Positions 51,086 through 61,038 of a stretch of DNA of 64,000 nucleotides are shown here, piece after piece. The notes beneath the pieces are model-generated. The model worked only from the letters and a program-made list of their open reading frames with translations, did not search any database and was not told where the DNA came from. Every line of letters begins with the position of its first letter. Positions within the stretch are counted from its first letter, which is position 1. The position numbers and the translations under genes were made by a program. The stretch comes from Prorocentrum cordatum (lineage: Eukaryota; Sar; Dinophyceae; Prorocentrales; Prorocentraceae): NCBI GenBank assembly GCA_963575745.1, contig CAUYUJ010000952.1, positions 1-64,000 on the forward strand. Direction: 5' to 3'.

Positions 51086-51555
51086 ACACATCGGGAAACG
51101 CGTCGGCGGGCCCCCACCACACTTGTCGAAAACCAGTGCACAATCATGGCGGGGTGGCCATCATAGTGTCTGGATGGCCCGCACATAGCAGGCAATATGC
51201 CAGCTCCCCCGCTGCCCCAGTCAAAAATCAATGCACAGTGATCGCGGGGCGCCCGCGCATGATCCAGACTTTTCCTCGAAGTGCATTATGTTTTTTCTTG
51301 TTTGCTAGGGGTGCTGGCCCTGCGCACAGCAGGCAATGTGCGGGCACCCCCGCCGTCCCTTTCCGCCCCCCCCCGATCATGACCCAAGTGAACTTCACAT
51401 TGTCTTTTGACAGGGATGGGGGGGGGGGTTCTTAGTGGTCCTGGGTGGCTGCCGGTCGCCTGAGGGAGGGACGTTCATTCATAGAGGGCAGGGGAAGGAG
51501 GTACTGTGAAAGAGAGAAGACACAATTTCGTTAAACCACCTACGCCCATAGGGCT
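51086..51555. repeat. Two to three diverged copies of an about 120-bp unit
   Basis: GCACATAGCAGGCAATATGC near 51180 and GCACAGCAGGCAATGTGC near 51320 are followed by similar C-rich text. CAGTGCACAATCATGGCGGG (51142) parallels AATGCACAGTGATCGCGGGG (51229). No gene. Confidence 0.55.
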
Positions 51556-51685
51556 GGTGGGATTACAAATTGCGCCCGCGCTCGCAGGGCCACGATCCCG
51601 TACAAATTACGTTGCACCCACGCTCCCAGTGCCAAGATCCATTGCAAATGTCGTTGCGCGGAATTTCCGCTCCCATGGCATCCAG
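51556..51685. repeat. GCGCTCCCAGGGCCACGA satellite, cluster 3
   Basis: Two to three units: GCGCTCGCAGGGCCACGATC, then ACGCTCCCAGTGCCAAGATC, each followed by CAAATNNCGTTGC. Confidence 0.7.
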
Positions 51686-52259
51686 GGGCACCCAGGAGCT
51701 CCCTGGGCTTTGGGGGGCCTCAGAATTTTATCCGCGTTGTGTTCTGAGCGCGGGGCGCTCCGTCCTCGAGGGTCACGCAGGAAATCAATGCTTCCACATG
51801 TTCTTCTATACATTGGAGATCATTATCAGAGGATAGATGTACCAAACACTCCGCAGCCCTTCTTCACAAGGGGAAACGAGTCTATGCGGGCCCCGTTGTT
51901 TATCGAGGGCCCGATGTGGCGGCGCATTTTCTTTCAGCAGGTGCACGCGTCATGCGGTGCTTCTACACAACACTTGGTCCCACATCGCTTTTTGCAGAGA
52001 AGAGTTCCGCCGCCCCCCCCCCAACAGAGAATCTTGTCCCCGCGCCCTGTCCAGGAGAGAAGGGGGACCACCCTGAAGGAAAGGGGTCCTGGAGGTGGTT
52101 GGTTTCTGTTCGCCTCTCCCTGGGCCTCCGCGATGGTCCTTCGTCGCCGCGGCTAGCGGGCGGGGGACGTCCGTATATCCGCGGCCTCGCGGCACCGGCC
52201 CCTGGGCCACGACCCCTGCGAAGATGCTCGGGGGCGGAAAAGAGGGGGGTGACGACTAG
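51686..52259. other. No gene recognised
   Basis: No repeats or domains identified. Confidence 0.4.
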
Positions 52260-52400
52260 GGGGGGGGGGGGGATATCATGGCGGGGGCTATGATTTTTCC
52301 TCAGATTTCATGGCGCCTTCTTATTTCATTACGTCCCAGGCCCCCCCGCTGGGCCGCGCACATGCCGCCGGTCATGATTTGCACCCCCCCCTCTTGGACA
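52260..52400. repeat. Dispersed repeat F, copy 1
   Basis: ATATCATGGCG, CATGGCGCC, CGTCCC and GGGCCGCGCACATGCCGCCG occur in the same order as at 55108-55240. Confidence 0.75.
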
Positions 52401-52619
52401 CCCCCCTCTTGGCCGCTCCCGAGAAGATGCGGGGCGTTTCCGCGCGGAGCGCATATCCGTGCGGCCGTGCAGCCGCGGGATCGCGTCCCAGAATCCAGAC
52501 CGCGATGGCGCGGCGCGGATACGGACATGTTCGCCGCTCGTGAACGGCTGGATCCCCTTCGAGGTTCTGATCAGTCAGCCGCAGGGATGGCTAGGTCTGT
52601 TCAGAATTGGGATGGATGT
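52401..52619. other. No gene recognised
   Basis: Continues repeat F with lower similarity. Confidence 0.35.
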
Positions 52620-52795
52620 GGTCGAGGTTGATGAGTGTGTCGACCCTGCCAAATCAAGGGTACCCTTGTGTCCTGAGTTTCGCGACTGTGCTTTCTGCAT
52701 TACTACGGCAGTGGGGCCCCAGGAAGGGTCTCGTGTCCTCTCGCATGTCCTCTCTAATCAACCCCAACTGCAGGCACACTCGGCTGTCGATGCCA
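52620..52795. repeat. Dispersed repeat G, copy 1
   Basis: AAGGGTACCCTTGTGTCCTG, TTTCGCGACTGTG, GGAAGGGTCTCGTGTC and CAACCCCAACTGCA match 57125-57240 in order. Confidence 0.75.
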
Positions 52796-53088
52796 GGAGG
52801 CTGCGTGTGTGTGCCGGCGCTCTCTTCCCTGCGCCGCTCACCGCAGCAATTTTAGACACAAGTTGAGTTGTGGCAGGATCTAAACACCAGTTCACTTTCT
52901 GTAGAAGTGTCAGCTTGAATCGAAGAGCCATTGCATAAACAGATCGTCGAGGAACTTGTCTGCTTGAATCGCCGAGGAGCCCCCTTTCCAGAGGACGGCC
53001 CCCGGACCAGGGGTGGTGGTGGTGGTGGTGCGCAGCTGCACGATCGGAGGGAACGGACCCAGACTCCCTCGAGTCATGACACAAATTC
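52796..53088. other. No gene recognised
   Basis: Short duplicated phrase CTTGAATCG (52913 and 52963). Nothing else. Confidence 0.4.
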
Positions 53089-53274
53089 AGTATCGTTTAT
53101 CCGACCCCCATCCCCATCCTCATCCCCTTCGAGACCCCCACCAAATTACCACCCCAGTTGGGGATACACCCGTCGAAACCCGAAGGGAACGGTCTATATC
53201 CCCATCTGGGGGGGCAAATCGGCCAGTGGGACCCAGGCCACGCCGCTGGGGATGGGGATCGGTTAAACGATACT
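53089..53274. mobile_element. MITE-like element with AGTATCGTTTA termini
   Basis: The left end AGTATCGTTTATCCGACCCC and CATCCCCAT mirror the right end ATGGGGATCGGTTAAACGAT and ACT. The 186-bp unit has no coding capacity. One copy in this window. Confidence 0.8.
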
Positions 53275-54293
53275 CACAAATGCGACGGCAGGTTTGAGGC
53301 TATTTTCTGTTTCTGGGGGCCCTTGCTGAGCCTCGGCACCGTCAAAAAACGACTCAGGACGAGAAACCGATCGCGGAGAGCCTCTTGGGGCCGACGTGTA
53401 TGAACAACTCGTAATGTCGGGGGTCTGGGCATGGAGGCAGAGAGGAAGAGGAGAGAGAGAGAGAGAGGTTGAGAACCACACGTCATCGGACAAGGCAGTT
53501 GTCAGGTCGGCTCGGCACGGCCCACCCGCACACCCGTCCATCTTGCGAGGTCATTCGTGAGCTCGATCAGAAGATGTCCTTTCGAGGCATGTCGCCACTT
53601 GAGCACTTTCGGACTGTACTCCTTGAAAGGGGTTTCGACCGCCTCCAGCGGCTAGGATCGCACCGATGGACGGAGATTGCGCACCACCGCCGTGTGGTTC
53701 AAAATCCGTTGTTCGTAACTCTGGGCATAATGCCACACTAGTGCATTTTTACATTGGTCCGTTACCAAGACGGAGACGTTTGGTATTGTGTTAACATGTT
53801 CGTTCCCCTGCGGAGGTCCCACCGAGAATCGTAGAGATCCAAGGCCGTGTCCAGGCTGCCTGTGTTATTCGCAAATTATTCCTGCGTGGAGGATTCTCAC
53901 GCCGCGACTTACTGCGTGTTCCAACGTTGATACCCTGACCGTCGTATTCTTCCTTGGTGCCACCTCACCTGGGTCTAATGATCCGTCAACGCTTGCGCCT
54001 GAGTTTGCGCGGCGCCGCCCCCGGGCTAGAGTGATTCAGCGGGGGCGGTGAGGCATGTGTTGGTGTACCGCGCTGCGGTCTCGCACAGCGCCCCCAACAC
54101 ACCTCACAAAACCGGGCGAGACTTCCAGGGGGCTCGCGCCAGGCGGCCTTGCCCAGGCTCGGAGGACGCAGTGCGTGGTCGATTCTTTTTGGTGACGCTT
54201 AGTCGGCCAGGCTGCTAGTGATCTCACGCGGGGTTCGCGCATCGCAAACAGAACATCATGAAAAACAAGGCCAGCCACTAGACCAGGCCTAGT
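53275..54293. other. No gene recognised
   Basis: About 1 kb of moderately complex DNA with a short GA repeat (53448-53468). Open frames are short and without domains. Confidence 0.45.
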
Positions 54294-54450
54294 CTTGAGT
54301 CGGGCTTGCCCCTCTACAGGAGGACTATTCCCAAATGGTCAAAACATAGCCTGGTGGCGATTTTTTCCGCTATTCCTGGGAACTGTCGACTATTCGTATA
54401 CAGTTCGTCCAACATCCGCCTGTAGAAGGACACGCCCGCCCTACACCTTA
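54294..54450. mobile_element. Small inverted-repeat element, family M2, copy 2
   Basis: CGGGCTTGCCCCTCTACAGG and AGGACTATTCC mirror the right end CGCCTGTAGAAGGACACGCC, CGCCC. The interior GGTCAAAACATAGCCTGG matches TGTCAAAACATAGTTTGG of copy 1 (11970). Confidence 0.75.
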
Positions 54451-54691
54451 GGCGATGTTTAAGAAAACTTAAATTTTCGGCCAGGGTCTCGATTATTCTT
54501 ACTGTTTCAAGGTAAATCCTAAGGTTTGAATGGAAATGTTGGGTTTTTATTCAAGTTCTGAGACTCTGAATTTCTTAACCCATGATTTCTTAGGCATTTC
54601 GCAGGGTGTAAGCCTAGCCCGCCGTCGCCCCTTGGCGCGCCTCGTGCCGGGGAATGGCCTCGGGAGGGGGCCGCAGCGCCGACCCAGGAGA
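54451..54691. other. No gene recognised
   Basis: AT-richer stretch. AGGGTGTAAGCCTAGCCCG at 54604 resembles a single M2 end. Confidence 0.4.
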
Positions 54692-54867
54692 TCACCACCC
54701 ACCAAACCACCCCAACCCAACCCGAAGGCCCAAATTTATCCTCGATTTCCAGTGGGGGGGGGTTCGGGGAACATCGAACAAACACATGGAATCAGTACCC
54801 CCCCCAACCCGAAGTTCGGGTCAAATTCGGGTCTTCGGGTTGGGTTGGGGTGGTCTGGTAGGTAGTC
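54692..54867. mobile_element. MITE family E, copy 1
   Basis: The left end CACCACCCACCAAACCACCC, then CAACCCAACCCGAAGG mirrors the right end CTTCGGGTTGGGTTGGGGTG, then GTCTGGTAGGTAGTC. The interior includes ATTTATCCTCGATTTCCAG and a G-run. Copy 2 is at 59788-59954. Confidence 0.88.
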
Positions 54868-54967
54868 AGGAGAGAGACCCGCGCGGACCTCCAAAAGCTG
54901 CCTGCCGACCTGTGCCGCCTGCCGGCCCCCCACGGGCCGCCCCCGACCACCGTCGGGAGCGGCAGAC

Positions 54968-55080
54968 TGCAACGAAGGATTGCAAAAAAACGAAGGATTG
55001 CAAAAAAAACGGATTTGTTTGCAATCCTTCGGGTTTTTTTGCAATCCTTCGTTCGGGTTTTTTTGCAATCCTTCGTTCAA
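54968..55080. repeat. Poly-T fold-back repeat, second locus
   Basis: Two CGAAGGATTGCAAAAAA units face three GCAATCCTTCG-type units with T7 runs, so the stretch can fold back on itself. Same unit as 2619-2707. Confidence 0.85.
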
Positions 55081-55107
55081 GTGAGGGGGGTGATGACCAG
55101 GGAGGGG

Positions 55108-55245
55108 TGTATATCATGGCGCGGGCCAGGATGTCTCCCCAGACTGCATGGCGCCTCTCCTCATCTCATCACGTCCCTGCCCCCCCCCCCCCCCTCTGGG
55201 CCGCGCACATGCCGCCGGCCATGATTCGCGCCCTCCTGGATGCTC
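55108..55245. repeat. Dispersed repeat F, copy 2
   Basis: See the shared motifs given for copy 1 (52260-52400); the spacing is nearly the same. Confidence 0.75.
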
Positions 55246-55501
55246 CCCTCTCGGTCGCCCCCGACCGCTGCTGGTCGGCGCCGAGTCGGTGCCCCTCCGT
55301 GTGATCGCGCACTCGGGTCAGGTTGCCTGCAGGCTCCAGAGCGGCGACCCGCACCCACCGTGCTCGTGGTGCGCTGCGCGCTGGCACGTCGACGCTGCGC
55401 GCGCCTCACGCCTCCCCCCCCCCCCCCCCCGCGCGGTGGCAGCGCCCCGCGAGAGCGCCCCTGATGAGGCGGCCCTCCCTGGCCCATCGGGTACTCTCAG
55501 G
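55246..55501. other. No gene recognised
   Basis: GC-rich DNA with a poly-C run (55411-55429). Confidence 0.4.
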
Positions 55502-55646
55502 AGGAGAAAAAACACACAGACACAATTAATCGCCGAGCCCCAGGAAAATATAGGACAATATGGGAAGTGGGGGGGAAGACAAAAACCCAGAAAATATAAG
55601 AAAATATGGGGAATCTGTGTATTTGTGTGTATTTATTTGTGTGTCC
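55502..55646. mobile_element. Small element, family D, copy 2
   Basis: AACACACAGACACAATTAAT start, AAAATATGGG repeats and GGGGGAAGACAAAAACCCAG centre, TTTATTTGTGTGTCC end. Very similar to copy 3. Confidence 0.8.
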
Positions 55647-55734
55647 TGGGGCCCCTTCATACTCGTCGGTGCCTGCATCCGCAGCACGAGGAGGGGGCTG
55701 GCGGCGCCGACTCGGCCGCCCGGAGCGCGCGGCT

Positions 55735-55956
55735 GCAGGCCCTGGCCCTGGCCGTCGCTCGGGCGTGGCGATCGCGACCCCTCGGGCGATGCAGGGGCCG
55801 AGCGCCCGCGTCTTGCATCACGCCGAGGCTTGGCATCGCTCGGGCGTGTGGGTTCTTCCTTCGGCGAGGACCACCGTGGGGCATCCTTGATCACTTGGCG
55901 ACAAGACCACGCACGAAACCGAAGAAAACACAGGGAATGGACGTCCGAGCGGTGCC
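55735..55956. repeat. Composite repeat containing family C, copy 2
   Basis: GTCGCTCGGGCGTGGCGATC and GGGCGATGCAGGGGCCGAGC match 59485-59565. The family C element (55832-55956) follows, with GGCATCGCTCGGGCGTGTG at its left and GGACGTCCGAGCGGTGCC at its right end. Confidence 0.8.
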
Positions 55957-56167
55957 CAGGAGGGGGAGCCGCAGTTCGCGCAGGCCTGGTGGTCCAGACA
56001 TGCAGGCGACCGCAGACATGGAGAACGTGGGGGCGTGGATTCGCGACGGGTCCCGTTTCCATGGGGGAATCGCGGATGTTTCCGCCGCCGAACGAGGCGG
56101 CACCGGCCGCACTTTGGGGAGGGCACCTCCCCCGATCCATGGGTTTGGCGACCGCGCGCCAAATCTC
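55957..56167. other. No gene recognised
   Basis: GC-rich spacer between small elements. Confidence 0.4.
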
Positions 56168-56314
56168 AGGAGGGAAAAAAACACACAGACACAATTAATC
56201 CTCGATTCCCAGGAAAATATGGGAAAATATGGGAATTGGGGGGAAGACAAAAACCCAGAAAATATGGGAAAATATGGGGACTATGTTTATTTGTGTGTAT
56301 TTATTTGTGTGTCC
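56168..56314. mobile_element. Small element, family D, copy 3
   Basis: Same order as copy 2, with four GGAAAATATGGG-type internal repeats. Confidence 0.8.
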
Positions 56315-57109
56315 TAATTTCCCTTTAAAATCCGTGGATCGCCAATCCATGTTGGCGCGCCCCCGAGACGTGCAGCGCCCCGAACCGAAACCGGGGCGCA
56401 GGCGTTTTTCTCGACTCGGGGGCCCTCCGCGGGCCCCGGGGGGACCGTCAGAGCACGGCTCGGGAGGACACGTCGACCCGGGGGCCCCGGGGGGGACGGG
56501 TCGGGACGGCCAGGGGCCGTGCATTGGAAATAAGTCAGGGCGTCGCATGTCTGGCGGGCAGGGACCGTGCATATACAGATAACGGCGCACGGGTTCCAGT
56601 ATTTGTATCCTTCAGCGCTCTCTGGCCTTCGTCCCCCTGCCCCCTTCCCTGCGACTTTCGTTGACTCAAGCTCGCCTCCTAGCTAGAACCTGAGCGCGCG
56701 CGAAGCGCGCGCGTGGTTCTAGTTGAAATAAATCAGGGCATCGCACGTCTGGCGGGCAGGGGTTGGCCCCGCGTGACCTCGCAGGCGGGGGGAATGGAGG
56801 CCGCCCAGATGTGGGCCTGGGCAAGCGGGGGTTGGAGGGCCGCCCCGCCTCTCCGATGCGTCGGCGACGTTGGGATCCTCCGACCGAGGCGCCGCCCGAG
56901 CGTGCGGGAAGAGGGGTGCTCGTGTGCCCAGTTCAACGACCCATCGGTCGTTGAAAGTCGGTCTTTTTTGGATTCTCAAGTTCCGATCTTTTTTCTCCGC
57001 CTCCCTGCTTCAATGGTCGAGTGGGTTTCCCTCTTCCCTCCTCTTGAGGAGGCGGGTGGAGACCCAATCTACTTTCAACGCCTTCCTACTTCACGTGTGC
57101 ACCTATATA
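56315..57109. other. No gene; short shared phrase
   Basis: AGGGCGTCGCATGTCTGGCGGGCAGGG near 56537 and AGGGCATCGCACGTCTGGCGGGCAGGG near 56734 form a direct repeat, each preceded by AAATAA or AAATCAGG-like text. GCGCGCGAAGCGCGCGCG (56695) is palindromic. No gene. Confidence 0.5.
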
Positions 57110-57260
57110 CTTCTTCCGACCGATGGGTAAGGGTACCCTTGTGCCCTGTGTTTCGCGACCCATGCCTATGGCAGGGCGGCCCATGGAAGGGTCTCGTGTC
57201 TCCTCGCGTGCCCCCTCCATTCAGCCCCAACTGTACGCCACTCTGGGGTTCTCTACAACC
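57110..57260. repeat. Dispersed repeat G, copy 2
   Basis: Matches 52620-52795 in order (AAGGGTACCCTTGTG, TTTCGCGAC, GGAAGGGTCTCGTGTC, AGCCCCAACTG). Confidence 0.75.
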
Positions 57261-57610
57261 CCTGCTGATCTCGTTGCCTTGCCTTCCCTGACCCTGGTGC
57301 ACTCCAGACACGGTCTTCCCCCCATCTTGCTCTGCCGTGTTCCCCGCCGCTGTCTTCTGCCGGTCAGTATTCTCTCCGTTTGGCCACCGCGGCCCTAATG
57401 ACTTGCGTGCTACCAGGAATTCGATGGAGTTTGGCTGAACTCCAACATGCCAGATTTGGGGATAGACTTGCCACAAGGAGACGGGTTTGCGACACGTTGC
57501 CCCCGCTCGTGCTTGATATGAAGGGAGTCGTTGCGCCATGGTATTTGTGATCGGCGCGTCCAACCAGCTTTCGTCTTGGCAGTCGTAATCATACGTGTGA
57601 TTGTATGTCA
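57261..57610. other. No gene recognised
   Basis: No repeats or domains identified. Confidence 0.4.
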
Positions 57611-57648
57611 CGCTGTTGTTGGTGTTGTTGTTGTGGTTGTTGTTGTTG

Positions 57649-57680
<32 letters not shown>

Positions 57681-57735
57681 GTTGTTGTTGTTATTGCTAA
57701 TGTTGTTGATGTTGTTGTTGTTGTTGTCGTGAACG
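57611..57735. repeat. Microsatellite (GTT)n/(GGT)n
   Basis: GTT triplet runs with a central GGT block. Confidence 0.95.
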
Positions 57736-58264
57736 GTGGATGTGCCGCATACGTGTTGGGCGAGTCACAGCCGATCTTTATGTTTCACTCTCTCTCTCTC
57801 TCTTTCCCCGTCTCCCTTGCTTTTCTTCAGATTGCCCTCTCCCTCTTCTTCAGGCTTGTCCAGAGTGTTTTCGGCAACGCTCGTGGAATTGATTTCCCAC
57901 GTGTCTGATTAGTGTCCCTGATGTGTCACACCATGCGCACTCTTTCGCCCAGCGCCCTGCCGGGTGTGTTCTTTTATCGCGGTCACCTTCAAGAGCTCTA
58001 GAGTGCAGCAGTAGCACCAGCGGTGGCAACAGTAGCAATGGCAGCGGTAGCGAATATAAGCGGTATTCGACGGGTCCCTTTTATTTGCCAATCGGTTTAA
58101 CTTACCAACGGCGAACCACCGTCATTTGGAAACGCATATGTGGCCAAACGTTGGGCAAACGCCTCGCGAAGCTATTGGACACGTGTTCCCCAGCCGTTGT
58201 GGAAAATTTGCGGGGGGCATGTGGAGAAGGAAGAGGGAGAGGAGGCGGCAAAGGAGGAGAATCA
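57736..58264. other. No gene; short (CT)n
   Basis: CT repeat at 57788-57805 and AGCAGTAGC/GGCAACAGTAGC text near 58005-58045. No gene. Confidence 0.4.
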
Positions 58265-58800
58265 GACGGACGAGGAGAGGAGAAGGCCTTCTTTGGGCCC
58301 CTGAGGGGCCTCTGAGGGACCTCCTGAGGCGTCGTAGGAGCCCCTTAGGGGCTCCTGGGGGTCTCTAGGGGTTCTCTTGTCACGTCTGACGCCTTCGGGT
58401 GCAGTCTTGGGGCACTCTTGGGGCGCTGTAGGGCCGTTTTGCATGTCTATTGGGTCCTGTTGGTGGCCTTTTGGAGCGTATTGGGGTCCTGTTGGCCCGT
58501 ATTGGGGTCCTCTTAGGTCTGATAGGGTTGTACTTGGGCCACCTTTTGTGTGGTCCTCCTTGGGAGCCTCAGAGGGCCGTCAAATTCCTTTTGGCCGAGT
58601 TCTGGACGACACATTGCTGAAATCTGGACGGGATCTGCACGAAGTCCGGTCGAAATCGCGTTTATGATAGGGCCGCAGAGGTTCAAAGAGGCTCCCATAA
58701 CCTTGGGGGCATTTTGGAGGCCTCGTGGGCCGTCTTGCGGCGGCCTTGGGCCGCCTTGAGGTCTTCTCGGGCCGTCTTAGAGTCTGCTTGTCCGACCTGG
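58265..58800. repeat. Degenerate CTTGGGGC/CCTGAGG repeat region
   Basis: Irregular short units like those at 49746-50640 (GGGGCACTCTTGGGGCG; GGTCCTGTTGG). Confidence 0.7.
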
Positions 58801-58910
58801 AGGCCGTTTCGGATGATTCTTAGGCAGTCCTGGTGACCATGTTGGACCGTGTTGGATCGTTTTGGAGCTCACGTTGGATGCCATCGTGCGCGTCCTGGAG
58901 GCGGTTGGAC

Positions 58911-59276
58911 CAGGAGGAGGAGGAGGAGGAGGAGGAGGAGGAGGAGGAGGAGGAGGAGCAGGAGGAGCAGGAGGAGCAGGAGGAGGAGCAGGAGGGGCAG
59001 GAGGAGCAGGAGGAGCAGGAGGAGGAGGAGGAGGAGGAGGAGGAGTAGGAGAAGGAGGAGGAGCAGGAGGAGGAGCAGCAGGAGGAGCAGGAGGAGCAGG
59101 AGGAGGAGGAGAAGGAGGAGGAGGAGGAGGAGGAGGAGGAGCAGCAGGAGGAGCAGGAGGAGCAGGAGGAGCAGGAGAAGGAGGAGGAGAAGGAGGAGGA
59201 GGAGCAGCAGGAGGAGCAGGAGGAGCAGGAGAAGGAGTAGGAGAAGGAGGAGGAGGAGCAGCAGGAGGAGGAGGGG
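58911..59276. repeat. (GGA)n/(GGAGCA)n microsatellite-minisatellite
   Basis: GGA triplets interspersed with GCAGGAGGA units of 9-12 bp. Poly-Gly/Arg/Glu frames here are artefacts. Confidence 0.95.
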
Positions 59277-59416
59277 ACGGGGCGGTCTTTGCGGGTGGCC
59301 GGCTGGCCGAGCCCAGACCCCGCGGGTCACTTGTCTTGGGAGGGGCCGGCAGGAGCTCCGAGAGGTCGGCACGCCGAGCACCCTCTTGGCCTCTCGGTGC
59401 GGGGCGGGTGACCCTG

Positions 59417-59691
59417 GCATCGGTCGGACGTGTGCATTTTTTCCTCGGCGAGGACCATCGAGGAGCATCCTTGGCCCTGGCCCTGCCCGTCGCTCGGGCG
59501 TGGCGATCGCGACCCCTCGGGCGATGCAGGGGCCGAGCGCCCGCGTCTTGCATCACGCCGAGGCTTGGCATCGCTCGGACGTGTGCATTTTTTCTCGGCG
59601 AGGGCCATCGAGGAGCATCCTGGATCATTTGGCGAAAAAACCACGCACAGAACCGAAAAAGGCACAGGGAGCGGACGTCCGAGCGATGGCC
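59417..59691. repeat. Composite repeat with family C copies (partial and complete)
   Basis: GTCGGACGTGTGCATTTTTT and GAGGAGCATCC appear first at about 59420-59470 (partial). The 80-bp block shared with 55735 follows, then a complete family C element (59567-59691) with near-perfect ends: GGCATCGCTCGGACGTG and GACGTCCGAGCGATGGCC. Confidence 0.85.
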
Positions 59692-59787
59692 AGCGTCGGG
59701 GGCGTGCCGAGCTGGCTGCGGGGGCGCGTGCGAACTTGCCCTCTGCGGCCGTGGGCCTGAGCCTCCTCGACGGGGCCCGAGCACACT

Positions 59788-59954
59788 CACCACCCACCAA
59801 ACCACCCCAACCCAACCCGAAGGCTCAGATTTACCCTCGATTTCCAGCGGGGGGGGGGGTCGGGAACCATCGAAAAAACACGTGTGGAACCCTTACCCCC
59901 CCCAACCCGAAATTCGGGTCTTCGGGTTGGGTTGGGGTGGTCTGGTAGGTAGTC
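59788..59954. mobile_element. MITE family E, copy 2
   Basis: Same ends as 54692-54867, with AGATTTACCCTCGATTTCCA inside. The two copies differ by short indels. Confidence 0.88.
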
Positions 59955-60530
59955 GCACACGGGGTCGGCGGACCGCGCCGCACCGCCGATGCATCGGCGA
60001 TGCGGCTCGATGCGGTGCGGCTCAGTCCAAGGGCTCCCTCGAGGGCGCGAAGTTATTCGCGCTTCGCGGTCCTCGTTCCTTCTCCCCCTCCTCCTCGTCC
60101 TCCTATTCTCCCTCTGGGAGGGCGGCGCGAGAGCGCGAAGTTATTCGCGCTTCGCGCTTCGCGCAGCGCGAAGCGCGAAGTTGGGAGCCCTAGGAGCACA
60201 CGGGGTCGGCGGATCGCGCCGCACCGCCGATGCATCGGCGATGCGGCTCGATGCGGTGCGGCTCAGTCCAAGGGCTCCCTCGAGGGCGCGAAGTTATTCG
60301 CGCTTCGCGGTCCTCGTTCCTTCTCCCCCCTCCTCCTCGTCCTCCTATTCTCCCTTTGGGAGGGCGGCGCGAGGGCGCGAAGTTATTCGCGCTTCGCGCT
60401 TCGCGCAGCGCGAAGCGCGAAGTTGGGAGCCCTAGGAGCACACGGGGTCGGCGGATCGCGCCGCACCGCCGATGCATCGGCGATGCGGCTCGATGCGGTG
60501 CGGCTCAGTGCGGAGCCCGACCGTCTCGAC
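59955..60530. repeat. 241-bp tandem repeat, about 2.4 copies
   Basis: GCACACGGGGTCGGCGGA starts at about 59955, 60197 and 60438. Each unit carries ATGCATCGGCGATGCGGCTC, two GCGCGAAGTTATTCGCGC hairpins, a CTCCTCCTCGTCCTCC tract and a longer TTCGCGC...GCGCGAA palindrome. The third unit is cut after the first 95 bp. Confidence 0.95.
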
Positions 60531-61038
60531 TCCGGCGTCGCCCGTGCACCTCGGACCCCATCGGGGAGGCCTCCGGCAGGCGGAGCGTCCAGGGGCCCCG
60601 TGGAGCACGGTCCGTGGGAGGGGTGCGCCGACGTCGGCGAGGGGGCGCACGCAGGATGTTCCCGCTGAGGCCACGCACGCACGGAGCTCCCCGAGGGGCA
60701 CGGCGCGTGCGAGGAGCGTGCCGACGTGGTCGGGGGGCGCGAGCACGGTGTCACGCTGGGGCCGCAGGCGGAGCTCCCGAAGAGGTGCACGGCATGTGCG
60801 GGGTGTGCCGAGCAAAATGTTGTGGAAGTCGGTTAGTGGAGAGGAGCCAGGCTGCCAAATGATTTCCAGATGTCTAAAACATGTTTTAAACATGTAAAAC
60901 ATGTTTGAAACATCTTTGGAGCATGGCTTACACATTTTGAACACATGGTTAACTCAATGATAGAACTGTTAGAGTGTCCAGTGTCATGGCATCCACAACC
61001 AAAATGGGCAGGGAGGCGAATGCAAACGTTCCCACTGG
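60531..61038. repeat. Diverged satellite units and AAACATGTTT repeats
   Basis: 60600-60800 carries diverged units of the 88-bp satellite (GGGTGCGCCGACGTCGGCGA; CGGAGCTCCCGAAG). AAACATGTTTTAAACATG and related units lie at 60877-60915. No gene. Confidence 0.6.

Noticed and set aside
58862-60193. A 443-codon Gly-rich frame
   Set aside because: Arises from the GGA/GCA minisatellite and runs through a MITE and a tandem repeat.
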